64,000 nt of DNA from Microbacterium sp. M28. GTDB taxonomy: Bacteria > Actinomycetota > Actinomycetes > Actinomycetales > Microbacteriaceae. This document shows positions 18,097-27,800 of the stretch, one piece after another; position 1 is the stretch's first letter, and every line of letters begins with the position of its first letter. The stretch spans positions 2,418,001-2,482,000 of the forward strand of contig NZ_CP107546.1 of assembly GCF_025836995.1 (NCBI RefSeq), in the 5' to 3' direction. The translations under genes and the position numbers were made by a program. The notes below the pieces were generated by a model. The model worked only from the letters and a program-made list of their open reading frames with translations, was not told where the DNA came from and did not search any database.

Positions 18097-19372
18097 CGTC
18101 GGCGGCCTTCGCCTCCAGAATCGTACGTTCGCGGTCGTTGCCCGCCAGTCGGGCAGCGGCCGCGAACTCTGTGCGCGCCTCGTCCGCTCGCCCCAGCCGC
18201 AGCAGCAGCTCCCCCCGAGTGGCGGGCAGCAGGTGGTATCCCTTCAGGGCTCCGGATGCCGCGAGCCGATCGATCTCCCGCAGCGCGGATGCCGGGCCGG
18301 TGGCCATGGCGATCGCGGCCGCACGGTTGAGATCGACGACCGGCGACGGCGCGACCCGACCGAGCGCCTCATACAGTACGACGATGCGATCCCAATCGGT
18401 GTCCTCGATGGATGCCGCGACCGCGTGGCACTCGGCGATCGCCGCCTGTAGACCGTACGCGGTGCGGGCCCCGAGCGCATCCGCGCGGGCGAGCGCCGCT
18501 CTCCCCGCGGCAATGCGCCCCCGGTCCCAGCGACGCCGGTCCTGGTCCGCGAGCAGGACCGGGTCCCCGTTCGCATCGACGCGGGCCGGGAAGCGCGCGG
18601 CCGTGAGCTCCATCAGCGCCAGGATGCTGTGCGCGTCGCGCTCCCCGGGCAGCAGCGCCACGAGCACGCGGGCGAGGCGGATGGCCTCGACGCTGAGTTC
18701 CGGACGCATCCAGTCCGCGCCGCTCGAGGCGGCGTGGCCTTCGTTGAAGATCAGATAGAGCACTGCGAGCACGGCGCCGAGCCGCGCCGGCTGCTCCTCC
18801 CGCGGCGGCACCTCGAACGGAACGTTCGCCGCGCTGAGCGTCTTCTTGGCGCGCACGATGCGCTGCTGCACCGTCGCGGTCGGGACCATGAACGCGCGCG
18901 CGATCTCCTCGCTCGACAGGCCTGCGACGACGCGCAGCGTCAGCGCCACCTGCGCCTCGCGCGACAGCACGGGATGGCACGAGATGAAGACGAGACGGAG
19001 CACGTCGTCGTCGATCTCGTCGGGGTCCCACGGGTCGGCGCCGGCGGCATCCGCCTGTTCGCGTTCGAGATCGTGGGCGATCGCGGCGACCCGGTCGTCA
19101 AGGCGCTCCTGTCGTCTCCAGCCGTCGATCGCGCGACGTTTCGCGACGGCCGTGAGCCAGGCGGCGGGGTTGCGCGGCACGCCCTCGGTCGGCCACTGCT
19201 TCAGCGCCTCGACGAGCGCCTCCTGCGCGAGGTCCTCGGCCAGGGGGAAGTCACCGACCATGCGAGTGAGGGTCGCCGTGATCTTCGCTGATTCGATGCG
19301 CCAGACGGCGGCGAGGGCGCGCTCCACGTCCTGCGTGGAGTGCGCCCTCGGCGCGGATTCCCGATCGGCCAT
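18086..19372 (-). CDS. ECF42-group RNA polymerase sigma factor with C-terminal TPR-like domain
   Basis: This 428-residue protein has ECF sigma region 2 (about residues 12-85, FPLAEDLAQEALVEAL and NPAAWLTAVAKRRAIDGWRR). Region 4 follows (about 125-185, LTLRVVAGLSSEEIARAFMV). A helical DUF6596/TPR-like extension of about 230 residues fills the rest, where ordinary ECF factors stop. That extension, together with the immediately upstream YCII-domain gene, is the hallmark of group ECF42, which has no classical anti-sigma factor. Activity is thought to depend on the C-terminal domain. The start at 19372 overlaps the YCII stop (ATGA). An upstream promoter fits the group's own recognition motif, so autoregulation is likely. 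Confidence 0.92.
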   Translation of the reverse strand: MADRESAPRAHSTQDVERALAAVWRIESAKITATLTRMVGDFPLAEDLAQEALVEALKQWPTEGVPRNPAAWLTAVAKRRAIDGWRRQERLDDRVAAIAHDLEREQADAAGADPWDPDEIDDDVLRLVFISCHPVLSREAQVALTLRVVAGLSSEEIARAFMVPTATVQQRIVRAKKTLSAANVPFEVPPREEQPARLGAVLAVLYLIFNEGHAASSGADWMRPELSVEAIRLARVLVALLPGERDAHSILALMELTAARFPARVDANGDPVLLADQDRRRWDRGRIAAGRAALARADALGARTAYGLQAAIAECHAVAASIEDTDWDRIVVLYEALGRVAPSPVVDLNRAAAIAMATGPASALREIDRLAASGALKGYHLLPATRGELLLRLGRADEARTEFAAAARLAGNDRERTILEAKAADVSR

Positions 19373-19797
19373 CAGCCCTCGGCGCGCTGCGCCTGCTCCT
19401 CGCGCCAGCCCTCTTCCTTCTGGATCCACTCGTTGTCCTCGGGGAAGTCGCTCATCTCGGTGACGCGACGCACCTCGAGGTAGGCGCCGGGTCCGAGCGG
19501 TGCGCGCTTGGCCCACTCCGCGGCCTCCTCACGGGACGAGACCTCGATGATCCAGAAGCCGTTGAACAGCTCCTTCGTCTCGCCGTAGGGGCCGTCGGTG
19601 ACCAGCGGCGCCTCGGCCGAGAAGTCGACGACGAAGCCTTCGGCCGCGTCGGTCAGACCTTCGCCGGCGAGCAGCACGCCCGCCTTCATCATCGACTCGT
19701 TGTACTTGCCCATCGCCTCGATGATCTGCTCGAAGGGGATGTCCTGGTACGCCTCGACGCCCGAGTCGTCCGCGCGCATGATCAGCATGTACTTCAT
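19372..19797 (-). CDS. YCII/DGPF-domain protein paired with the ECF42 sigma factor
   Basis: This 141-residue YCII-related (DGPF) protein shows MKYMLIMRADDSGVEAYQDI at its start and VTDGPYGETKELFNGFWIIEV in the middle, the motif that gave the family its name (here DGPY). The fold is a ferredoxin-like alpha/beta barrel with a presumed active-site His/Asp pair in some relatives. Function in the ECF42 system is unknown; it may be a target product or a sensor partner. The gene has AAGGAG at good spacing and overlaps the sigma-factor start by four bases. Conserved co-occurrence of these two genes is well documented for the group. Confidence 0.93.
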   Translation of the reverse strand: MKYMLIMRADDSGVEAYQDIPFEQIIEAMGKYNESMMKAGVLLAGEGLTDAAEGFVVDFSAEAPLVTDGPYGETKELFNGFWIIEVSSREEAAEWAKRAPLGPGAYLEVRRVTEMSDFPEDNEWIQKEEGWREEQAQRAEG

Positions 19798-19847
19798 GGT
19801 TGTTCTCCTTGATGATGGGGCCGCCTCTCGACCCTCTCACTGAAGAC

Positions 19848-19874
19848 GTCGAACGGGAAGACACCGGATCGACA
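19848..19874 (-). promoter_or_regulatory. ECF42-type promoter driving YCII and the sigma factor
   Basis: On the minus strand, TGTCGA (19874-19869) is followed after 17 bases by CGAC (19851-19848), about 50 bases before the YCII start codon. Published ECF42 promoters have -35 TGTCGA and -10 CGA/TC, so both elements match, implying an autoregulated operon. Confidence 0.7.
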
Positions 19875-19931
19875 CGGCATCCGGATTTCTTTCGAAATTC
19901 TTCGAGATCGCCGACGCGATAGCCTCTGGGG

Positions 19932-21863
19932 GTGACGAAGCGGAGACCACTCGCGCGCTGGGGAACGACCGCGCTGCTCAGCACTCTCATCATCGGATCC
20001 GGGGCCGCCGCGCACGCCGAGACGCCGCCGGAGCTCGATTCCGGGTACATCACCGATGTGTCCGGCGTGCTCGACGCTGCGGATGAAGCCCGGTTGGAAG
20101 AACGTCTGCGTGAGCTCGCATCCACCGAAGGCGTGCCGGAGCTCTTCGTCGTCCTGGTGCCCGACTTCGAGGACCCGGTCAACGCGCTCGCCTGGGCCGA
20201 CGAGACCGCTCTGCGCAACAACCTCGCGGCGGATCAGTATCTGCTGGCGATCGCGACCGACGGCCGCAGCCTCGCGATCTCCGCCGAGTACGGCGACGGC
20301 GGAGCCGCGGCAGGGCCGCTCTCCGAAGGCCGCGTGCTCGAGATCGAGGACGGACTCGGCAGCGACCATCTCGCCGACGACGACTGGGCGGGCGGGATCG
20401 ACTATGTCGCGGATGAGTTCGAGAAGGTCCCGTGGCCATGGTGGGTGTGGGTGCTCGGCATCGCCGCACTGGCGCTGATCATCTTCCTCGTCACGCGGCT
20501 CGTGCTGTTCCTGCGACGGCGGGCCGCTCGCGCCGCCGAACTGCGCACGCTCGAAGGCCAGAAGAAGCGGGCGGCGCGCCTTCTCGTCCAGGCCGATGAG
20601 GCGGTGCGCACGAGCGAACAGGAGCTCGGCTTCGTGACCGCGGAGTTCGGAGAAGAGTCCACGGCCGAGTTCGTCGCCGTGCTCGCCACCTGCCGCGTCC
20701 GCCTGCAGGAGGCGTTCCAGCTCCTGGAGAAGCTGCAGGATGCCGATGAGGACGAGCCGCACGAGACGCGCGCCTGGACCGACACGATCATCCGGTTGTG
20801 CGGGCAGGTGGATGACGATCTCGAGGGTCGCAAGCGCGCGTTGGCCTCGCTCCGGGCTCTGGCGGACGGGGCAGCGGAAACACTGGCGCGCCTGAGATCG
20901 GAGCGCGAGGCCGCTTCGGCCTTCGCCGGCGTGGCCGCCGAGCGCCTCGCCGCTCTCGCGACGGCGTTCTCTGCGGCCGAGCTCGCCGGCGTGGCCGACA
21001 ACCCCGCTGAGATCACGGGTCGCCTGCGGGCGGCCGATGCGCAGCTCGAGGCGCTGCAGAAGGCGGTGGACGCGCGCAAGCCCGACGCGATCTCGCAGAG
21101 CGTGCACGAGATCGAGCGGCTGCTCGCCGAGGCGAAGGACCTGCAGGATGCGGTCGGCGCCGAGGCGGAGGCTCTCGCCGCCCGAGCGGCCGCCCCGGCT
21201 GCCGAGACCGGATCGACCCTCGAGCGGGCGAAGGCCGCGGTGCGCGCCGCCGAGCTCTCCGTTCAGGCCCGGTCGGGTGAGGTGAGCTCGTTTCCGCTGA
21301 CGCGTCTGTACTTCGCCCAGCGGCAGCTCGCCGAAGCGACGGCCGCCACTGAATCGGAGGACGTCGAGCTGCGTGCGGCATCAGCGCTGGCCGCCGCGGA
21401 GCAGGTGCAGAGCCTCGTCGGCTCGCCGGTCGCGTCGGAGAGTCGCCGGTTCGTCCGTTCCGCGTCGCCCTCCGAGAACCGGGCGATCATGTACGACCCG
21501 CCGTCCTCCGACTCCGGCACGCGGTCAGCGTGGCGGCGTTCATACGCTTACGACGATGATGAGGGCACCGGAGGCAAGGCGGTGCTGGGCGGGATCAGCG
21601 GTGGCGTGGTCGGATTCTTCAGCAGCGTGGGCCTCTCCGACGGTGCGCCTGGGCTGATCGTGATGTTCGTTCTCGGCGGCGTCGTGCTCGGCGCGCTGTC
21701 CGGCGCGTTCGGCGGCAACGGTGGCGGCGGCAGCTCTTCCGGGTGGGGAGGCTCTTCGCGCTCCTCGTCGCGCACGTCGTGGGGCGGTTCTTCTCGCTCG
21801 TCCAGCAGCCGGTCGTCCGGCGGGAGCCGCTCCTCCGGGCGGTCCGGCGGGCGCCGGTTCTGA
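19932..21863 (+). CDS. Secreted/membrane TPM-domain protein with long coiled coil
   Basis: This 643-residue protein starts with GTG at 19932. A signal peptide ends near AAAHAE. A TPM domain (TLP18.3/Psb32/MOLO-1 fold, about residues 35-155) begins ELDSGYITDVSGVLDAADEA. A membrane helix follows at about 170-192 (WWVWVLGIAALALIIFLVTR). A mostly helical Ala/Glu/Arg-rich segment runs over about 195-500. A further hydrophobic Gly-rich region (about 550-590) leads to a Gly/Ser/Arg tail that ends GRSGGRRF. TPM domains occur in phosphatases and in assembly or repair factors, and the function here is unknown. The gene is divergent from the YCII-sigma pair. Confidence 0.85.
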   Translation: MTKRRPLARWGTTALLSTLIIGSGAAAHAETPPELDSGYITDVSGVLDAADEARLEERLRELASTEGVPELFVVLVPDFEDPVNALAWADETALRNNLAADQYLLAIATDGRSLAISAEYGDGGAAAGPLSEGRVLEIEDGLGSDHLADDDWAGGIDYVADEFEKVPWPWWVWVLGIAALALIIFLVTRLVLFLRRRAARAAELRTLEGQKKRAARLLVQADEAVRTSEQELGFVTAEFGEESTAEFVAVLATCRVRLQEAFQLLEKLQDADEDEPHETRAWTDTIIRLCGQVDDDLEGRKRALASLRALADGAAETLARLRSEREAASAFAGVAAERLAALATAFSAAELAGVADNPAEITGRLRAADAQLEALQKAVDARKPDAISQSVHEIERLLAEAKDLQDAVGAEAEALAARAAAPAAETGSTLERAKAAVRAAELSVQARSGEVSSFPLTRLYFAQRQLAEATAATESEDVELRAASALAAAEQVQSLVGSPVASESRRFVRSASPSENRAIMYDPPSSDSGTRSAWRRSYAYDDDEGTGGKAVLGGISGGVVGFFSSVGLSDGAPGLIVMFVLGGVVLGALSGAFGGNGGGGSSSGWGGSSRSSSRTSWGGSSRSSSSRSSGGSRSSGRSGGRRF

Positions 21864-21912
21864 TCGTCGCGGCATCCGCCTGACCGCCGTGATCGGAGAG
21901 ACCCGCAAACGA

Positions 21913-21946
21913 CACAGGAGCGGATGCCGAGGCATCCGCTCCTGTG
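21913..21946. terminator. Bidirectional terminator built on the GGATGCC word
   Basis: The arms 21913-21928 and 21931-21946 pair perfectly over 16 bp with GA between them; the core reads CGGATGCC-GA-GGCATCCG. It lies between the convergent TPM gene and guaA. The same core recurs in terminators at 37393 and 43371. Confidence 0.85.
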
Positions 21947-21952
21947 CTCAGA

Positions 21953-23530
21953 TCACTCCCACTCGATGGTCCCCGGGGGCTTGGACGTGACGTCGAGCAC
22001 GACCCGGTTGACCTCGCGCACCTCGTTCGTGATGCGGTTGGAGATCTTCGAGAGCACGTCATAGGGCAGGCGCGTCCAGTCGGCCGTCATGGCGTCCTCG
22101 CTGGAGACCGGACGCAGCACGATCGGGTGGCCGTAGGTGCGGCCGTCGCCCTGGACACCGACCGAGCGGACATCGGCGAGCAGCACGACGGGGCACTGCC
22201 AGATCTCCTGGTCGAGCCCCGCCTTGGTCAGCTCCTCGCGGGCGATGGCGTCGGCGTCACGCAGGATCTCGAGGCGGTCAGCGGTGACCTCGCCCACGAT
22301 GCGGATGCCGAGGCCTGGCCCCGGAAACGGCTGTCGTCCGACGATCGCCTCCGGCAGACCGAGCTCGCGGCCGATCGCGCGGACCTCGTCCTTGAACAGG
22401 GTGCGCAGCGGCTCGATGAGTTCGAAGTCGAGGTCTTCCGGAAGCCCGCCGACGTTGTGGTGCGACTTGATGTTCGCGGTGCCGGTGCCGCCGCCGGATT
22501 CGACCACGTCCGGGTAGAGCGTGCCCTGCACCAGGAACTTCACCGGTTCGCCGGAGGCCTTGGCCTCCTCGACGAGCTCGCGCTGCACCTTCTCGAACGC
22601 GCGGATGAACTCGCGGCCGATGATCTTGCGCTTCTGCTCCGGGTCGGTGACGCCCGCGAGGTGTCCGAGGAACGTGTCCGCCGCATCCACCGTGATCAGA
22701 CGCACGCCGGTCGAGGCGACGTAGTCCTGCTCGACCTGTTCGCGCTCGCCCTTGCGCAGCAGTCCGTGGTCGACGAAGACCGCCGTCAGCTGGTCGCCGA
22801 TCGCCTTGTGCACGAGAGCGGTCGAGACGGCCGAGTCGACACCACCGGAGAGGGCGGAGATGACACGGGCGGAGCCGACCTGCTCGCGGATGCGCGCGAC
22901 CTGCTCCTCGATGACGTTGTCGCTGTTCCAATCAGCGGCGAGACCAGCGGCCTTGTGCAGGAAGTTCTCGATGACCTCCTGGCCGTGATCGGAGTGCTTG
23001 ACCTCGGGATGCCACTGCACGCCGTAGAAGCACTTCTCGGCGCTTCCGAACGCCGCGACGGGCGTCGCCTCGGTGGATGCCAGAACCTCGAAGCCCTCCG
23101 GCGCGCGCGCGACCTGGTCGCCATGGCTCATCCAGACGTTCTGCGTGTCCGGCTGCCCGCCGAGCAGCACTCCCCCGTCGCCGGTGAGCGCGGCATCCGT
23201 CGCACCGTACTCGCGCAGGCCTGTGTTCGCGACCTCGCCGCCCAGAGCGCGGGCCATGACCTGGAAGCCGTAGCAGATGCCGAGCGTCGGGATGCCGAGG
23301 TCGAAGATCCCGCCGTCGAGCGACGGCGCCCCCTCTTCGTACACCGAGGACGGGCCGCCCGAGAGGATCAGCGCAACGGGATTCTGCGCCGCGATGTCTG
23401 CGGCGGAGACGGTGTGCGGGACGATCTCGCTGTAGACGCCGGCTTCGCGGACGCGGCGGGCGATCAGCTGGGCGTACTGGGCGCCGAAGTCGACGACGAG
23501 CACGGGACGCTGGGCGGTGTCAGCGCTCAT
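21953..23530 (-). CDS. guaA: GMP synthase (glutamine-hydrolysing)
   Basis: This 525-residue enzyme amidates XMP to GMP, the last step of guanine nucleotide synthesis. The N-terminal class I glutamine amidotransferase domain has nucleophile Cys86 in LGICYGFQ and the His/Glu pair in GVQWHPEV. The ATP-pyrophosphatase domain shows the P-loop LSGGVDSAV near residue 230. The C-terminal dimerisation domain ends with the conserved KPPGTIEWE. Its start overlaps the stop of the upstream DUF3817 gene by four bases, and a perfect terminator follows the stop by seven bases. Confidence 0.98.
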   Translation of the reverse strand: MSADTAQRPVLVVDFGAQYAQLIARRVREAGVYSEIVPHTVSAADIAAQNPVALILSGGPSSVYEEGAPSLDGGIFDLGIPTLGICYGFQVMARALGGEVANTGLREYGATDAALTGDGGVLLGGQPDTQNVWMSHGDQVARAPEGFEVLASTEATPVAAFGSAEKCFYGVQWHPEVKHSDHGQEVIENFLHKAAGLAADWNSDNVIEEQVARIREQVGSARVISALSGGVDSAVSTALVHKAIGDQLTAVFVDHGLLRKGEREQVEQDYVASTGVRLITVDAADTFLGHLAGVTDPEQKRKIIGREFIRAFEKVQRELVEEAKASGEPVKFLVQGTLYPDVVESGGGTGTANIKSHHNVGGLPEDLDFELIEPLRTLFKDEVRAIGRELGLPEAIVGRQPFPGPGLGIRIVGEVTADRLEILRDADAIAREELTKAGLDQEIWQCPVVLLADVRSVGVQGDGRTYGHPIVLRPVSSEDAMTADWTRLPYDVLSKISNRITNEVREVNRVVLDVTSKPPGTIEWE

Positions 23531-24060
23531 CGCGCGGCCTCCTGGGTGGTGTGGTCGGATGCGTCGGCCGCGATCGCGGCCTCGCGGGAAGCGAGATAGG
23601 TCTTCACCTCACGGGAGACCTTGGCCTCCATGAAGAACGACAGCAGCGGCACGATGCCGCCGAGCGCGAGCATGATGAAGCGACCGAACGGCCAGCGCAT
23701 CAGGCTCCACACACGGAAGCAGGCGAACAGGTACACGACATAGAACCAGCCGTGCGCCACGAGGACGAACAGCGACAGGTTCAGCCCGCCGGCCGTCTGC
23801 CCGGTCGATTCGAGGTCGCAGCCCATCCCGCCGGGCACGAACAGCGAATACCACTGGCAGCCGTCGCCGACGATGACCGGTGCGAACCAGAGGAAGCCGC
23901 CCGACCCGCCGGCGAAGAGCTCGACGTGGGTGGGGCTGTACTTCAGGATCATCTCCCCCAGAAGCAGCAGCAGCATGACGCCCGTGATGATCGACGCGAC
24001 CTGGTAGAACTTCAGCGCCCCACGGATCTTCGGGAAGGAGGCGGCTTTCGGTTCGGGCAT
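23527..24060 (-). CDS. DUF3817 domain-containing membrane protein
   Basis: This 177-residue actinobacterial membrane protein has the DUF3817 pattern. A cytoplasmic N terminus is followed by [20 protein letters not shown] (helix 1), then an outside loop with two Cys residues (DGCQW and GMGCDLES). Helices with [23 protein letters not shown] and [16 protein letters not shown] segments complete it. It is cotranscribed and translationally coupled with guaA, a pairing common in actinobacteria although no mechanistic link is known. I chose the start at 24060 (MPEPKAASF); longer in-frame starts would run into the divergent VOC gene's leader. Confidence 0.88.
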   Translation of the reverse strand: MPEPKAASFPKIRGALKFYQVASIITGVMLLLLLGEMILKYSPTHVELFAGGSGGFLWFAPVIVGDGCQWYSLFVPGGMGCDLESTGQTAGGLNLSLFVLVAHGWFYVVYLFACFRVWSLMRWPFGRFIMLALGGIVPLLSFFMEAKVSREVKTYLASREAAIAADASDHTTQEAAR

Positions 24061-24163
24061 GGCGTCCAGTCTACCGGGCGCGGACGGCCCTCCTGGCGTG
24101 CGCAGCGGACCGCAGAGTCGGTCAGGAATCGAGAAGCGCGCCCCGAACGCCGCTCGTAGCGTG

Positions 24164-24772
24164 ATGGACATGAACAGCATCGACTCCCTCACCCTCGAAG
24201 TCGCCGACCTCGCGGGGGCTCAGAGCTTCTACTCCCGTGTCTTCGGCCTCGGCGACCGCCTTCGCCTGCGTGAATCGGATGCCGCGACCACCGGGTTCCG
24301 CGGATTCACCGTTTCACTGATCGTCGCCCAACCCGCGGATGCCCGATTGCTGCTGGACGAAGCGATCACTGCCGGCGCTATGGTCCTCAAGCCGGCCGCG
24401 AAATCGCTCTGGGGTTTCGGCGGCTCCGTGCAGGCTCCGGACGGCACCGTGTGGAACATCGCGACGTCGAGCAAGAAGGACACGAAGCCCGCGGGCCGGG
24501 CGATCGAGAACATCGTGCTGCTGCTGGGCACCGAGAACGTCGCTGAGAGCAAGCACTTCTACACCGACCAGGGCTTCTCGGTGAAGAAGAGCTTCGGCAG
24601 TTACGTGGATTTCGACACACCGGAAGGCTCGATCGGTCTGGGCCTCTACAAGCGTGCCGCTCTCGCGAAGTCGGCAGGCATCGCGAGCGACGGCGGCGGT
24701 TCGCATCGCCTGGTGATCAACGGGACCAGCGCCGGGGCCACAGACCCGGATGGCTTCGTCTGGGCCGCATGA
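24164..24772 (+). CDS. VOC (glyoxalase/bleomycin resistance) superfamily protein
   Basis: This protein of about 202 residues has two tandem vicinal-oxygen-chelate modules. The first starts LTLEVADLAGAQSFYSRVFG and the second near residue 110 (IENIVLLLGTENVAESKHFY). Both end in a APDGTVWNI / TDPDGFVWAA element. The metal-ligand pattern is incomplete, with no obvious first-strand His and aliphatic residues in its place, so catalytic activity is uncertain. Either ATG, 24164 or 24170, could be the start. A convergent terminator lies seven bases past the stop. Confidence 0.85.
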   Translation: MDMNSIDSLTLEVADLAGAQSFYSRVFGLGDRLRLRESDAATTGFRGFTVSLIVAQPADARLLLDEAITAGAMVLKPAAKSLWGFGGSVQAPDGTVWNIATSSKKDTKPAGRAIENIVLLLGTENVAESKHFYTDQGFSVKKSFGSYVDFDTPEGSIGLGLYKRAALAKSAGIASDGGGSHRLVINGTSAGATDPDGFVWAA

Positions 24773-24781
24773 TCAGAGCAC

Positions 24782-24819
24782 GACGAAGGCCGCCGGGATC
24801 GCTCCCGACGGCCTTCGTC
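24782..24819. terminator. Bidirectional terminator
   Basis: The arms 24782-24792 and 24809-24819 (GACGAAGGCCG with its complement) pair over 11 bp. The stem continues inward for five more pairs after one mismatch. It separates the convergent VOC gene and the nuclease gene. Confidence 0.85.
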
Positions 24820-24832
24820 CCGTTTCAGCGGA

Positions 24833-27800
24833 TCAGAACCAGCCCGTGATCAGATCCCAGAGCCAGTCCAGGACATCTCGCACTCCGCCGCCGCGGTTGA
24901 CGCCGACCGTCGCGGACGCCGTGTCGCCGTCGGCCTGCGCGACCTCGACGCTGTACTTGCCGGGGTGGGTGTTCTTCGGCACCGTGACGGATGCCTGGAA
25001 TGAGCCGTTCTCGCCCACCACGACCTCGCCGAGCTCGATCGCCGAGCCCTTCTTGGGCTGCAGGCGGACGGTGACCGTCTCGCCCGGTTCGAAGTCGGCA
25101 CCCGTGATGCTGAGCTTCTTGCCTGCGGCGACCTTCTTCGGAACCTCGATGGTGCCGGTGAACTCCACCGGCTCGGAGCCCGCGATCGTGAACGGCACCT
25201 GCACGGTCGTGCCCGTACTGGTGACCGCGACCGTGAGCGACTGCTCGCCGAACACCCCATCCGGCACCGTGAACGACAGGCTGGCGCGGCCGACCTCGTC
25301 GGTCGTGTCGACGATGGTCGGATCGATCTGGCCGGACGCGAGAACCGTCTCCCCCAGCGACACGGCCACCTCGGCACCGTTCGCCTCGCCGGCGCTGAAG
25401 TTCAGCGAGGAGAGCGCGATCGTCACCTGGTCACCCGCGGTGTAGCCGTCCGCATCGGCGGGGCTCAGCGTCACGCCGACCGCGCGCTGCGCGAGATCAG
25501 GCGTCGCGGTGCCGTTGGCGTCGAACCACTCGACCGTCGAGGCGAGGTCCACCTTGCCGGTGTCCTTCTTGTTCACGCCCTCCCGGAAGCTGGCGAAGTT
25601 GTCTCCGCCGGCCGCGAGGAAGGAGTTCGCCGCGACGACGTACGTCGCGTCCGGGTCGATCGCCGTGCCGTCGAGCGTGATCGAGGTGATCCGCTCACCG
25701 GCCGCGGCGGTCGGGTCGTAGGTGTACACGAGCCCTTCCGAGACGCCGAGCTTCAGGAACGGACGGCTCGCGCCGGCCGGCTGCCACTGCTCCTCGAGCA
25801 CGCTCTCCAGCTGCGCGCCGGTGAGCTCGAGCGTGACGAGCGTGTTGGCGAACGGCTGTACCGTCGCCGCCTCACGGAACGTCACGTTGCCGTCGGGGTC
25901 GTTCTGGCCCGCGCTCGCGTACGCGAGGTTCGCGCGGATCCCGCCCGGGTTCATCAGCGCCACGTCCGCGCCGGTCGCCCACTTGTGGACGTCGGCCACG
26001 AAGTTCCCGATCGTGGACTCGCCACCCCGGTTCTCGGAGCCGTTGGTCTGACGTGCCCGGTTGAAGTCGGCCGTGATCTCCCCGACCTTCTCGGCGCCGA
26101 GCACGTCGGCCTCGGCCTTGGCCGCGTCGACGATCGCCTGGACCTCGGGGTCAGCGGGGTACAGGGCCTTGCCCGCCTCGGTGAGCGGCTTGATCTCGTT
26201 CTCGATCGAGAGGAGCTCCTTGGTCTCCGGATCGACCTCGATGCTCGTCAACGCGAAGTTCTCGCCGTACTGCCCGGCCTGGAACACGGGCCGGCCATCG
26301 ATGACCTCGCTGTACGCGCCGTGCGTGTGGCCGGTCGAGATGGCGTCGACCTCCGGGCCGACGCCGGCGAGGATGTCGCCGAGCGGGGTGCCGGGCTCGA
26401 ACTCCGCCGGCTCCGTCGACGCCGCGCCCTCGTGCACGAGGAGGATGATGACGTCCGCCTCGCCGTTGGCCTGGTCGCCGTCGGTCAGCGCCGCGGCTTC
26501 CGCGTTGACGGAGTCCGCGATGTCGCGCACCTCGAGCTCGGAGATCGCGTCCGGCGACACGAGCGTCGGAAGGTCCTCCGTGACGGCGCCGATGAATCCG
26601 ACGTCCACGCCGTCGACCTCGGTGACCCAGGACGGCTCGAGGGCGTGCTCGTCCGTACCGGCGAGGTAGACGTTCGCGGCGAGGTACGGCCAGTCGGCGC
26701 GCGCCTCGATCCGTTCAGACAGGTCGGCCCAACCCTGGTCGTACTCGTGGTTGCCCGTCGAGCTCACCTGGAGTCCCGCCAGGTTGAGCGCGTCGATCGT
26801 CGGGTTGTCGTCCTGGATGAACGACGTGAACGTCGATGCGCCGACGAGGTCGCCGTTCGCCGTGAAGAGCGTGTTCGGGTTGCCGTCGCGCAGCTGCTGC
26901 ACGGCCCCGGCGAGCACGGCCGCACCCGCTGCGGCGCCGTCGGCCTCGATCCGACCGTGGAAGTCGTTGATCGTGACGATGTCGATCGACACGGGCGGGA
27001 TCTCGCTCGAGATGCCCACGACGATCGGATCGTGGTCGCTGGAGCGGTACGGGGTCCCCGCCTCGGCGGCGCCGAACGCGTAGCCGCGGTCGCTCCACTC
27101 CGGCGAGTTGATCGCCCAGACACCCGTGCCCGTGACGGACTCGGTCAGCGACGGGGACGCGATCGCGTGGTCGAGTGACCCGAGCTCACCGTCGAACGTG
27201 TACGTGTAGTGGCCTGCGGCCTGCGCCGGAACCAGGTCGGTCCAGCCGGCCTGGGCGAACACGTCGATCGGGTCCTCCTGGCCGTACGCGTTGAAGTCGC
27301 CGAGCAGCAGGATGTCGTCGCTTCCACTGGTCTCGGCGAGCGTCTCGGTGAACGCCAGCAGGGACTGCGCCTGCGCGATGCGGTCGGCGTTGAAGAAGCC
27401 CTGGCCGTCGGCAGGCTCGGCCCCGCCACCGGACGGCGGCGACTTCGACTTGAAGTGGTTCGCGACGACCGAGACGAGCTTGCCGTCCACGTCGAAGGTC
27501 TGCGCGACGGGCTCGCGCGCGTTGTCCCACACCGTCTCGTCGATGATGGTGGCGCTGTCGCCCACCGGTGTGACGGCATCCTTCTTGTAGATGATCGCGT
27601 TCGTGATGACGTCGGTCTCGGTCTGCAGCAGAGCGGCGGGGGTGGGCACGAACGCCCACACCTCGGAGCCCGCATCGGCGTTGAGACCGTCGACGAGGTC
27701 GCTCAGCGCGGCGTCGGCCGGCTTGCCGAAGTGGATCGAGTTCTCGATCTCCATCAGCGACACGACCTCGGCGTCCAGTGCGTTGATCGCCGTGACGATC

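Noticed and set aside
23527-24192. Longer version of the DUF3817 protein starting at 24192
   Set aside because: The extra 44 residues overlap the divergent VOC gene start and have no family similarity.
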